A stretch of DNA of 12,539 nucleotides from an uncultured Collinsella sp. GTDB lineage: Bacteria > Actinomycetota > Coriobacteriia > Coriobacteriales > Coriobacteriaceae. The translations under genes were made by a program, and so were the position numbers. Location of the stretch: NCBI GenBank assembly GCA_900766165.1, contig CAAFUK010000010.1:1-12539 (forward strand). Direction: 5' to 3'. The notes beneath the pieces were generated by a model that made no database searches, was not told where the DNA came from, and saw only the letters and a program-made list of their open reading frames with translations. Positions 6,672 to 12,539 of the stretch are shown here, piece by piece. Position 1 is the stretch's first letter; each line of letters starts with the position of its first letter.

Positions 6672-6781
6672 TTTGCTCGCCCGATTGTACTCAGCAAAGA
6701 TCGCAGACGGCCTCCCAATCGTTAATCAATCAACATCTTCATATCTCGAAATTGTTTTATTAAAAATCATTCCTAATAGGC

Positions 6782-6809
6782 TTCACATTTGGTTGCATTT
6801 ATGGATAAT
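6782..6809 (+). promoter_or_regulatory. Candidate promoter of the rubrerythrin gene
   Basis: TTCACA (6782-6787) and GATAAT (6804-6809) are separated by 16 nt. This lies in an AT-rich stretch about 85 nt upstream of the start codon, in the divergent region shared with the alcohol dehydrogenase operon. Confidence 0.5.
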
Positions 6810-6893
6810 AGAACTCGTCAAGACGCACGTCCGGAGAGGGCCCTTACGGGACCGGACGAGCGCACAATCGCCATCGATCGAAAGGATCGAATC

Positions 6894-7454
6894 ATGAAGT
6901 TTGTTTGCCCCGTTTGCGGTTATGTGGAAGAGTTCGACGGCGACCAGCTGCCCGAGGACTTCAAGTGCCCCCAGTGCGGCGTTCCCGGTTCTCGCTTCCT
7001 GAAGCAGGAGGAGGGTCAGCTCGAGTGGGCTGCCGAGCACGTCGTGGGCGTCGCCAAGATGGAGGGCGTCTCCGAGGACATCGTTGCCGACCTGCGCGCC
7101 AACTTTGAGGGCGAGTGCTCCGAGGTCGGTATGTACCTGGCCATGGCGCGCGTCGCTCATCGCGAGGGCTATCCCGAGATCGGCCTGTACTGGGAGAAGG
7201 CTGCCCACGAGGAGGCCGAGCACGCTGCCAAGTTCGCTGAGCTCCTGGGCGAGGTCGTGACCGACTCCACCAAGAAGAACCTCGAGATGCGCGTTGAGGC
7301 CGAGAACGGTGCCACCGCCGGCAAGACCGATCTTGCCAAGCGTGCCAAGGCCGCTGGCCTTGATGCCATCCACGACACCGTGCACGAGATGGCTCGCGAC
7401 GAGGCCCGCCACGGCAAGGCTTTCGCCGGCCTGCTCAAGCGCTACTTTGGCTAA
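6894..7454 (+). CDS. Rubrerythrin with N-terminal rubredoxin domain (reverse rubrerythrin)
   Basis: This 186-aa non-haem iron protein should reduce hydrogen peroxide (and possibly oxygen) using electrons from NADH via a rubredoxin-type reductase, protecting an anaerobe. The rubredoxin module comes first: CPVCGY (C5, C8) and CPQCGV (C25, C28). The diiron four-helix domain follows, with Glu/His ligands in FEGECSEVG (E74, E77), AAHEEAEHAAKF (E107, H110) and HEMARDEARHGKAF (E170, H173). In classical rubrerythrins the order is reversed, so this belongs to the reverse type known from clostridia. The start at 6894 has an AAAGGA Shine-Dalgarno and begins exactly at the rubredoxin fold; the in-frame upstream extension is ignored. 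Codon use is strongly biased, suggesting high expression. A single-gene unit with its own promoter and terminator. Confidence 0.95.
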   Translation: MKFVCPVCGYVEEFDGDQLPEDFKCPQCGVPGSRFLKQEEGQLEWAAEHVVGVAKMEGVSEDIVADLRANFEGECSEVGMYLAMARVAHREGYPEIGLYWEKAAHEEAEHAAKFAELLGEVVTDSTKKNLEMRVEAENGATAGKTDLAKRAKAAGLDAIHDTVHEMARDEARHGKAFAGLLKRYFG

Positions 7455-7488
7455 GCCAAACGCCTGAGACATAACCTCTAGCTCAATG

Positions 7489-7519
7489 AGGCCCGGACCG
7501 TATTGGTTCGGGCCTTTTT
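7489..7519 (+). terminator. Intrinsic terminator of the rubrerythrin gene
   Basis: AGGCCCGGACC pairs with GGTTCGGGCCT (one G-U pair) around a 5-nt loop, followed directly by a run of five T. It is 34 nt past the stop codon. Confidence 0.93.
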
Positions 7520-7585
7520 CGTGCCTCACAAACTTGTTAACTACCTGAAATAGGACCGCCTTCGGCATAGGTTTCTCGTCAAAAA

Positions 7586-7708
7586 CTAAGTGAGTAGACT
7601 TTTTGGAACTTGCCGAGCACGCCATCCATATTGCTTTATAAAGCCGCAGGTAAATGACTTGTTTCAAAACGGCCTGGTCGCCAAAGTGCTAAAAGCCTAC
7701 TCACTTAG
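7586..7708. repeat. 123-bp terminal-inverted-repeat element, copy 1
   Basis: The left end is CTAAGTGAGTAGACTTTT and the right end AAAAGCCTACTCACTTAG, an inverted repeat of about 17-18 bp with one mismatch. The interior is shared with copy 2 at 9006-9128: same length, and about 20 differences by eye, with the right third (GCCTGGTCGCCAAAGTGCT) most conserved. There is no ORF inside, so it cannot encode a transposase; it looks like a MITE or a repeat moved in trans. No convincing target-site duplication is visible. Its right end overlaps the last 12 nt of the nuclease-like gene and supplies its final codons and stop. Confidence 0.85.
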
Positions 7709-8824
7709 AACCGCAGCCGTCCACGATCGAGCTGTTTTGTGTCTAACGGGCATCTTTCCGTCGATTACTCCCAATTTTGTCCAGTCAACGAATAGTTCAG
7801 ACCTGAGTAATGTCTCAGCCCTTTGCTCATCTGAGCTTTTATCACGATATTCAGCATCGAGCATCCTGCATACGGCCTTAACGATCGCGCGGAATCTATC
7901 CTCATCCGATATCTGTCTGTGTGTCAGGAGAAGCACATCGTAGCCCATGGCCTGAAGGGCCGTCATGCGGTCAGCGTCACGCAAGCCATCCCCTGCGCGT
8001 CCGTGCGAGGCCTTTCCCTGACATTCAATGGCCACCTGTCGCCTGCCGTCCGGCGAAGACAGAAGTATGTCGATATATACACGGGACTTTCCCACAATCG
8101 CTCGAGCACTTGTGCTTAGCATCACTTCAACATTAAGCTCTATGTCGCAAAAACCTTCGCCTCCCAGGGATCGCGGCAGTGCAAGTAGCAAATACGCCTC
8201 GACCTCAAAAGGCGACGCGGCACCCAATGGAACGAGTTGCGATACCGCCATAAATCTATTGCCGTAACGCATCCCACAAACATCTGAACAAAAACGGTCA
8301 AGGTCTCCGCCCAAAACCAAAGCGTCTCGACGCCATAAATTTGAGGCGGTGCCGTCCTCGGACGGGCAGCGCGCCCAACCGAACGTTGTCGAAATCGCAC
8401 CCGAATCAATTGCACGCGAAAGCTCCGTCTCAAGTAACGCCGGCAGGGCACACACCGCAAACAAGCCACGCATCTCCGCCAATACCAAAAGAAGCTGAAG
8501 ATCCGTCAGATGCCGTGACATGATGAATGCCGTCAGTAGAGGAGACGTAATCAAAAATCCATGCTCCGTTTCCAGCACGGATTCCCTGGGGAGCTCACCA
8601 AGAAATAGCCGCTGCCTAATGCTGGCAGGACAAGTCCGTTTGTTTCTCGTCTGAACCAATGTATGCAACGGAAAACCGAGCGCGACCGCAGCCGTCGGGT
8701 TGCGGGCGAGATCATATCGCTGCCGGTCTTCTTCCGGTCGTGGAAGCGGCGGACACAAAGCGCGGACTTGAGGAGGCAAACGCCAGTACCTAAAAGCCGA
8801 TATGTCACAAAGTAGATCCTTCAT
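7697..8824 (-). CDS. Hypothetical protein with Vsr/DUF559-like PD-(D/E)XK nuclease module
   Basis: This 375-aa protein seems to have two modules. The N-terminal part begins MKDLLCDISAFRYWRLPPQVR and has a central RCPSEDGTASNLWRRDALVL block; I cannot name a domain. The C-terminal part (about 205-325) reads as a small endonuclease fold: SPFEVEAYLLLALPR, then YIDILL (D252), VAIECQGK (E267), a DADR motif, and GYDVLLLTHRQI. This matches the D-x(n)-E-x-Q/G-K, DxxR and G-x-V order of DUF559/Vsr-like PD-(D/E)XK proteins. I believe similar proteins recur in Coriobacteriia, but that is recollection. Possible roles include DNA damage, phage defence or an AbiEi-like regulator. No clear Shine-Dalgarno; a GTG 6 nt further upstream (8830) is an alternative start. 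The stop codon comes from the flanking repeat. Confidence 0.75.
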   Translation of the reverse strand: MKDLLCDISAFRYWRLPPQVRALCPPLPRPEEDRQRYDLARNPTAAVALGFPLHTLVQTRNKRTCPASIRQRLFLGELPRESVLETEHGFLITSPLLTAFIMSRHLTDLQLLLVLAEMRGLFAVCALPALLETELSRAIDSGAISTTFGWARCPSEDGTASNLWRRDALVLGGDLDRFCSDVCGMRYGNRFMAVSQLVPLGAASPFEVEAYLLLALPRSLGGEGFCDIELNVEVMLSTSARAIVGKSRVYIDILLSSPDGRRQVAIECQGKASHGRAGDGLRDADRMTALQAMGYDVLLLTHRQISDEDRFRAIVKAVCRMLDAEYRDKSSDEQRAETLLRSELFVDWTKLGVIDGKMPVRHKTARSWTAAVLSE

Positions 8825-9005
8825 AGGCACAGGAGAACACGAATTTCAACCCAGTCAGTCACGCATTGGCGCGAACGCACCAAAAATGGCGCCGAACGGA
8901 CTGCCAAGTTTTCAACAGCCCTCCCCAACTGGCCAAAAGCTTGTCGAGAGCTGGACGAAGCCCTGTTGAAAACCCCATTTTTTTCTCATGCAGAAGCTTT
9001 ACGCG
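8825..9005. other. Gene-free stretch between the nuclease-like gene and repeat copy 2
   Basis: I see no supported gene here. It holds the inverted repeat listed at 8908-8973 and would contain the promoter and leader of the nuclease-like gene. No convincing -10/-35 pair was found. Confidence 0.6.
8908..8973. repeat. 11-bp perfect inverted repeat upstream of the nuclease-like gene
   Basis: GTTTTCAACAG (8908-8918) and CTGTTGAAAAC (8963-8973) are perfect reverse complements, 44 nt apart. On the plus strand the second arm is followed by CCCCATTTTTTTC, so transcription from the left could terminate here. On the minus strand the same fold would sit in the leader of the nuclease-like gene. It could also be the ends of a 66-bp mini-element. 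Confidence 0.55.
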
Positions 9006-9128
9006 GCAAGTGAGTAGACTTTTTTGAACATTCCGAGCAGGCCGGTCTTCCTGCTTTTCAAAACCGCAGGTAGATAACTTGTTACAAAACTGCCTGGTCG
9101 CCAAAGTGCTAAAAGTCTACTCACTTAG
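9006..9128. repeat. 123-bp terminal-inverted-repeat element, copy 2
   Basis: Same length and orientation as copy 1 at 7586-7708. The ends are AAGTGAGTAGACTTTT on the left (outermost two bases differ from copy 1) and AAAAGTCTACTCACTTAG on the right. It sits directly downstream of pdxR, and its right end overlaps the last 8 nt of that gene, supplying the Lys codon and TGA stop. Confidence 0.85.
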
Positions 9129-10557
9129 GTTGCAGAGCACCCCCCATTAGCTGCAATTCCAAGGTATTAAGCATTTTTGGACTCAAATCGTCATACTGGA
9201 CAAGAATTTGAGTTGAGTTTTTAGGGACAGATGCGCCATCGGCACACCAATAACAGTCACTGATATCGACAAAAGGGATACTCGAGCGCGTGAGGGCCCG
9301 CACAAAAGAGCTTCCGCCCGCTCCACGCTCCGCAACCACGATACAGTAAAGGCCCGCGTCTGCATGCTCGATCGAGACCTCTCCTGCCGGAAATACCTTC
9401 CGCACAAGCGCCATCAGGCCATCACGCGCCTCGCGAGCACGAACGCGCACGCGGTTCACATGTCGCTCGTAATCACCCGATTCCAGCAAACGCGCCAAAG
9501 CGACCTGATCAACAGAGCTCACCGACGAGGCGTAGAAACCAAGGTTGCGCCTAAACCGCTCCATTAACTCATCGGGCAACACCATGTACGCCAAACGCAA
9601 CGCCGATGAAAGGCTCTTCGAAAACGTGTTGGTGTAGATAACCGACTGGGCGGCATCGATCGACGCGAGCGCGGGAATCGGCTTCCCGGCAAGGCGAAAC
9701 TCACAATCAAAGTCATCTTCGATGAGATACCGACCTGGTCGCTCGGCGGCCCAGCTCAGAAGCGCATAGCGCCGCGCAATGCTCGTCACAAGGCCGGTCG
9801 GATACTGATGGGACGGCATCAGATGAAGTACATCGGTCCCGGTTTTCTGCAGAGCGCTCAAGTCCACGCCCTCATCATCCAACGGGATATGTCGAACTTT
9901 GCAGCCCATAGCCTGATAGATGCGCGTCAGACGTAAATAGCCCGGGTCCTCAACGGCATACACCTTGTCAGCGCCAAGCAACTGAACCAACATGGTATCG
10001 AGCAGCTGGGCGCCCGCGCCGATAACAATGTTATTGGGATCGACATTCATGCCCCTTGTCCCACGCAGGTGGTGAGCAATTGCGCGTCGCAGCCGAGCGG
10101 TGCCCTGCGCCGGTGCGGGCGAAAAGATTTCGCGCTCATCTTCGGATGCCAGCGTCGCCCGTAGTGCGCTTTGCCAAAGCCGCGCCGCCTCCAAAGCGGA
10201 AGGAGAAAGTGCATCGAATAGCTCGACCTGTCCGTTGACATCATGCGCGCTGGGACCCGCAGAGGCGGCATCTCGGTCGATGCCCTCCGCAGCCGAAGCC
10301 AAAACCGGTGCATCCGGAAGCTCGCAAGCGTAGTAGCCACGACGCGGCATTGAGCAAATATAGCCCTCGGCAAGTAACTGGCTATATGCATTCTCGATGG
10401 TAATGACACTGATTCCCAGATGACTGGCAAAGGCGCGCTTAGACGGAAGATGCTCCCCCGCCGCAATACGTCCAGCAACAATATCATCTCGAATTTTCTG
10501 GTAAACATACTCATAAAGCGATGCTTCGCCGCGTTTTTCCAAATTGTAGTCAAGCAT
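9121..10557 (-). CDS. pdxR: MocR/PdxR-family regulator (GntR wHTH fused to aminotransferase fold)
   Basis: This 478-aa regulator has a GntR-type winged helix at residues about 11-80 (LYEYVYQKIRDDIVAGR, LPSKRAFASHLGIS, YSQLLAEGYI). A linker joins it to a fold-type I aminotransferase-like domain from about 120. That domain keeps the PLP-binding features: IEDDFDCEF (D281) and TFSKSLSSALRLAYM with the Schiff-base lysine K314; HQYPTG is also typical of MocR proteins. Members named PdxR sense PLP and control pdxST, and here the gene is divergent from pdxST, which supports the name. The start at 10557 has an AGGTGG Shine-Dalgarno; a TTG start 33 nt upstream is less likely. One copy of the candidate operator repeat overlaps its ribosome-binding region, suggesting autoregulation. 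The C-terminus ends in codons donated by the repeat element. Confidence 0.9.
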   Translation of the reverse strand: MLDYNLEKRGEASLYEYVYQKIRDDIVAGRIAAGEHLPSKRAFASHLGISVITIENAYSQLLAEGYICSMPRRGYYACELPDAPVLASAAEGIDRDAASAGPSAHDVNGQVELFDALSPSALEAARLWQSALRATLASEDEREIFSPAPAQGTARLRRAIAHHLRGTRGMNVDPNNIVIGAGAQLLDTMLVQLLGADKVYAVEDPGYLRLTRIYQAMGCKVRHIPLDDEGVDLSALQKTGTDVLHLMPSHQYPTGLVTSIARRYALLSWAAERPGRYLIEDDFDCEFRLAGKPIPALASIDAAQSVIYTNTFSKSLSSALRLAYMVLPDELMERFRRNLGFYASSVSSVDQVALARLLESGDYERHVNRVRVRAREARDGLMALVRKVFPAGEVSIEHADAGLYCIVVAERGAGGSSFVRALTRSSIPFVDISDCYWCADGASVPKNSTQILVQYDDLSPKMLNTLELQLMGGALQPK

Positions 10558-10568
10558 GAGTTTGCCAC

Positions 10569-10635
10569 CTGACCTTATCGAGCTGTTCAATCTGGTATTA
10601 GGCTGACCTTATTATTATCTCGAAAACTGAGTATT
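10569..10635. promoter_or_regulatory. Direct-repeat operator candidate between pdxR and pdxS
   Basis: CTGACCTTAT occurs twice (10569-10578 and 10603-10612), 34 bp apart. Each is followed at 23-24 bp by a related motif, CTGGTATTA (10592-10600) and CTGAGTATT (10627-10635). MocR regulators bind direct repeats on one DNA face over about this span. The last motif directly abuts the putative pdxS -35, which suits an activator. Inference, not shown. Confidence 0.5.
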
Positions 10636-10662
10636 TTGCCATACCCAGCTCCCCGATAGGAT
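10636..10662 (+). promoter_or_regulatory. Candidate pdxS-pdxT promoter
   Basis: TTGCCA (10636-10641) and TAGGAT (10657-10662) are separated by 15 nt, about 40 nt upstream of pdxS. Spacing is short and the -10 matches 4 of 6 bases, as expected for a weak promoter that needs an activator. Confidence 0.35.
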
Positions 10663-10702
10663 GTTCCGTCAAGCAATGCACATGCCAACCAAGGGAGCAA
10701 CC

Positions 10703-11593
10703 ATGGCAGAACAGACCAGCAAGGCCGATCGCGTCAAACTCAATCGCGAACTCGCGCAGATGCTCAAGGGCGGCGTCATCATGGACGTCACCACGCCCGA
10801 GCAGGCACGCATCGCCGAGGAGGCAGGCGCCTGCGCCGTCATGGCACTCGAGCGCATCCCGGCCGACATCCGTGCCGCAGGCGGCGTCTCGCGCATGAGC
10901 GACCCCAAGATGATCAAGGGCATCCAAGAGGCCGTCTCCATCCCTGTTATGGCCAAGTGCCGCATCGGTCACATTGTCGAGGCGCAGGTCCTGCAGGCTA
11001 TCGAGATCGATTACATCGACGAGTCCGAGGTTCTCTCCCCTGCCGATGACGTCTATCACATCGACAAGACCCAGTTTGACGTGCCATTTGTCTGCGGCGC
11101 CCGCGATCTGGGCGAGGCGCTGCGCCGTGTTGCCGAGGGCGCCACTATGATTCGCACCAAGGGTGAGCCGGGTACGGGCGACGTCGTTCAGGCCGTGCGT
11201 CACATGCGCAAGATCCAAAAGCAGATCCGTGACGTTGTTGCCCTGCGCGATGATGAGCTCTTTGAGGCAGCCAAGCAACTGCAGGTTCCGGTCGAGCTGG
11301 TGCGCGAGGTCCATGCCACGGGCAAGCTTCCCGTTGTGAACTTTGCCGCCGGCGGCGTAGCGACCCCTGCCGACGCCGCGCTGATGATGCAACTGGGCGC
11401 CGAGGGCGTCTTTGTCGGCTCGGGCATCTTTAAGAGCGGCGACCCCGCCAAGCGCGCCGCCGCCATCGTCAAGGCCGTGGCAAACTTCACCGATGCCAAG
11501 CTCATCGCAGAGCTTTCGGAGGACCTGGGCGAGGCCATGGTGGGCATCAACGCCGACGAGATCGAAATCATCATGGAGGAGCGCGGACGCTAG
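10703..11593 (+). CDS. pdxS: Pyridoxal 5'-phosphate synthase, PdxS subunit
   Basis: This 296-aa TIM-barrel synthase makes PLP from ribose 5-phosphate, glyceraldehyde 3-phosphate and ammonia (the DXP-independent pathway). It works as a large ring complex with the glutaminase PdxT, which delivers the ammonia. The family signatures are complete: GGVIMDVTTPEQA (D28), IPVMAKCRIGH with the first catalytic lysine K85, MIRTKGEPGTGD with the second lysine K153, and the phosphate-binding VNFAAGGVATPADAALMMQLGAEGVFVGSGIF. The start at 10703 has an AAGGGAG Shine-Dalgarno, and the length fits the family; an in-frame upstream extension to 10661 is not needed. It is the first gene of the pdxST operon, divergent from pdxR, which probably activates it when PLP is low. 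Confidence 0.98.
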   Translation: MAEQTSKADRVKLNRELAQMLKGGVIMDVTTPEQARIAEEAGACAVMALERIPADIRAAGGVSRMSDPKMIKGIQEAVSIPVMAKCRIGHIVEAQVLQAIEIDYIDESEVLSPADDVYHIDKTQFDVPFVCGARDLGEALRRVAEGATMIRTKGEPGTGDVVQAVRHMRKIQKQIRDVVALRDDELFEAAKQLQVPVELVREVHATGKLPVVNFAAGGVATPADAALMMQLGAEGVFVGSGIFKSGDPAKRAAAIVKAVANFTDAKLIAELSEDLGEAMVGINADEIEIIMEERGR

Positions 11594-11613
11594 TCCGGCA
11601 GAAAGGATCGCAC

Positions 11614-12201
11614 ATGAGCGATTATGCAGACCAAACGGTCGCCGTGCTGGCGGTCCAAGGCGCTTTTGCCGAGCACGAGGCAAGACTATCCGGGCTTGGC
11701 GCACACTGTATTGAGCTGAGGCAGGCGGCTGATTTGAAGCAGGACTTTGACCGTCTGGTACTTCCCGGCGGCGAGTCCACCGTTCAAGGGAAGCTGCTTG
11801 CCGAGCTCGGCATGCTCGAGGAGCTTCGTGCCCGTATCGCTGAAGGCATGCCCGTCCTGGGCACCTGCGCCGGCTTGATTCTGCTGGCGCGCGACCTTGC
11901 CGCCCACGACGATAAGAGGACGCCGCGCCTGGCAACCATGGATGTGCTCGTCGAGCGCAATGCCTACGGCAGGCAGCTCGGCAGCTTTCGAACCAAGGGG
12001 CAGGTAGCCGGCATCGACGGTGAAGTGCCGCTGACGTTTATCCGCGCGCCCCGCATCGTTGAGGTGCACGGCGATGCCGAGGCCCTGGCCGAAGTCGATG
12101 GCCGCATCGTCGCCGCCCGCCAAGACAACCAGCTCGGCGTAACCTTCCACCCCGAACTCGACGACGACGTCCGCCTCCACGAGTTCTTCCTCCAAATGTA
12201 G
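11614..12201 (+). CDS. pdxT: Pyridoxal 5'-phosphate synthase glutaminase subunit PdxT
   Basis: This 195-aa class I glutamine amidotransferase hydrolyses glutamine and channels ammonia to PdxS. The N-terminal VAVLAVQGAFAEHE and LVLPGGESTV motifs are typical of PdxT. The triad is intact: C85 in GTCAGLIL, H179 and E181 in TFHPEL. FIRAPRI and the RNAYGRQLGSF block are also characteristic. An AAAGGA Shine-Dalgarno lies upstream of the start, and only 20 nt separate it from the pdxS stop, so the two form an operon. The gene is followed by large hairpin repeats rather than a classical T-tailed terminator. Confidence 0.98.
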   Translation: MSDYADQTVAVLAVQGAFAEHEARLSGLGAHCIELRQAADLKQDFDRLVLPGGESTVQGKLLAELGMLEELRARIAEGMPVLGTCAGLILLARDLAAHDDKRTPRLATMDVLVERNAYGRQLGSFRTKGQVAGIDGEVPLTFIRAPRIVEVHGDAEALAEVDGRIVAARQDNQLGVTFHPELDDDVRLHEFFLQM

Positions 12202-12241
12202 GCAGAGTAGAAACGAGCGTGGATTTTCGGACACGCAACAA

Positions 12242-12309
12242 ATGAGAGTGGATAATCTCCCACTTTGAGCTTGAATGCAGGCTCAAACCGGGAGATTATC
12301 CACTCTCAT
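12242..12309. repeat. Large hairpin with nested stems, downstream of pdxT
   Basis: A 20-bp perfect outer inverted repeat (12242-12261 with 12290-12309; core GAGAGTGGATAATC) encloses a 2x2 mismatch, and then TTTGAGC pairs with GCTCAAA around a 10-nt loop. A third relative of the core, GAGCGTGGATTTTC, lies just upstream at 12215-12228. There is no T tract, so it is not a classical terminator. Confidence 0.85.
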
Positions 12310-12312
12310 GCT

Positions 12313-12375
12313 ATGTAGTCGTTGGGGACGTTCTTAAACGACTAGTCAGACAAGAACATCCCCCAACGACTACAT
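12313..12375. repeat. Second large imperfect hairpin, downstream of pdxT
   Basis: ATGTAGTCGTTGGGG pairs with CCCCAACGACTACAT, and GTTCTT further in pairs with AAGAAC, with one bulge and one mismatch between. The loop contains ACGACTA (12338-12344), which could instead pair with the left-arm TAGTCGT (12316-12322), giving an alternative fold. Confidence 0.8.
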
Positions 12376-12418
12376 TGCGATAGACGACCACGTTTGCCCA
12401 GATAAAACCGACCAAAAT

Positions 12419-12443
12419 AAACCTGTCCCTTTTTGGCAGGTTT
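12419..12443. repeat. Small hairpin near the right end
   Basis: AAACCTG pairs with CAGGTTT around an 11-nt loop TCCCTTTTTGG. It could be a weak terminator stem or another REP-like unit; no T tract follows. Confidence 0.55.
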
Positions 12444-12529
12444 GAATCAAGGCAACGCCGATGTTTTGGCACCGATTGCGAGCGCCCACCAGATCGAACA
12501 AATTGGCATGAAAAGAGGACGACATAGAC

Positions 12530-12539
12530 AGATCGGAAG
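12530..12539 (+). other. Probable Illumina adapter remnant at the contig end
   Basis: The terminal ten bases AGATCGGAAG equal the first ten of the TruSeq adapter (AGATCGGAAGAGC). A chance match placed exactly at the end is very unlikely, so these bases are probably not genomic. Confidence 0.8.

Larger units (their letters stand above)
12202..12529. other. Gene-free region after pdxT, filled with hairpins
   Basis: No gene is supported here. It contains two large hairpins (12242-12309, 12313-12375) and a smaller one (12419-12443), each listed separately. A short open frame from about 12422 to the end has no ATG or Shine-Dalgarno near its beginning. Confidence 0.7.

Noticed and set aside
6638..6718. 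N-terminal extension of the alcohol dehydrogenase to 6718
   Set aside because: The extension reads through the operator-like dyad and the Shine-Dalgarno of the internal ATG, and has no similarity to the family.
7526..7545. AACTTGTTA shared with the interior of the 123-bp repeat
   Set aside because: Only a 9-base match, without the flanking element sequence, so it is probably chance and not a third copy.
7586..9128. The repeats as a CRISPR array or a composite transposon with a transposase
   Set aside because: Only two copies 1.4 kb apart, no spacer pattern, and the enclosed gene has nuclease-like rather than transposase motifs.
10598..11935. Minus-strand open frame (445 aa) opposite pdxS and pdxT
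   Set aside because: Antisense to two certain genes, Asp/His/Gly-rich shadow composition, and it crosses the pdxR-pdxS control region.
12422..12539. Possible start of a partial gene at the right edge
   Set aside because: The frame lacks an ATG and Shine-Dalgarno near its beginning, starts within a hairpin, and ends in adapter-like bases.

Overview
The window looks like a chromosomal segment of a high-GC, anaerobic gut actinobacterium of the class Coriobacteriia, most likely Collinsella or a close relative. This is inferred from the codon bias, the rubredoxin-first rubrerythrin, the PdxS/PdxT vitamin B6 operon with a divergent MocR-type regulator, and the dense small hairpin repeats between genes. 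No marker gene fixes the genus. The last ten bases match the start of the Illumina TruSeq adapter, so the right edge is probably a contig end with residual adapter.

Left part (1-3950, all minus strand): a coiled-coil DUF2130 protein, a YdjC/ChbG-like deacetylase, a small metallophosphoesterase, and a run of three very small ORFs. These are a 63-aa charge-segregated protein, a 59-aa Cys-rich ORF and a 27-aa single-helix membrane peptide whose Shine-Dalgarno is locked in a hairpin, as in type I toxins. Two copies of a CCACCACAAAGG-type hairpin repeat sit 8-9 nt after the stop codons of the deacetylase and the phosphoesterase.

Middle (3980-7520): a two-gene minus-strand operon (iron-containing alcohol dehydrogenase, then an ALDH3-like aldehyde dehydrogenase) that could interconvert alcohol, aldehyde and acid. 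Divergent from it is a plus-strand rubrerythrin gene with its own promoter and intrinsic terminator.

Repeat-bounded accessory block (7586-9128): two same-orientation copies of a 123-bp element with terminal inverted repeats flank a minus-strand gene for a 375-aa protein with a Vsr/DUF559-like PD-(D/E)XK nuclease module. The ends of the element carry stop codons in all three frames. The right end of each copy supplies the stop codon of the adjacent gene: the nuclease-like gene in one case and pdxR in the other.

Right part (9121-12539): pdxR (minus) is divergent from pdxS-pdxT (plus), which encode the two subunits of PLP synthase. The shared intergenic region holds a two-fold direct repeat that is a good candidate PdxR operator. 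Downstream of pdxT are two large consecutive hairpins and a smaller one, with no supported gene up to the end.
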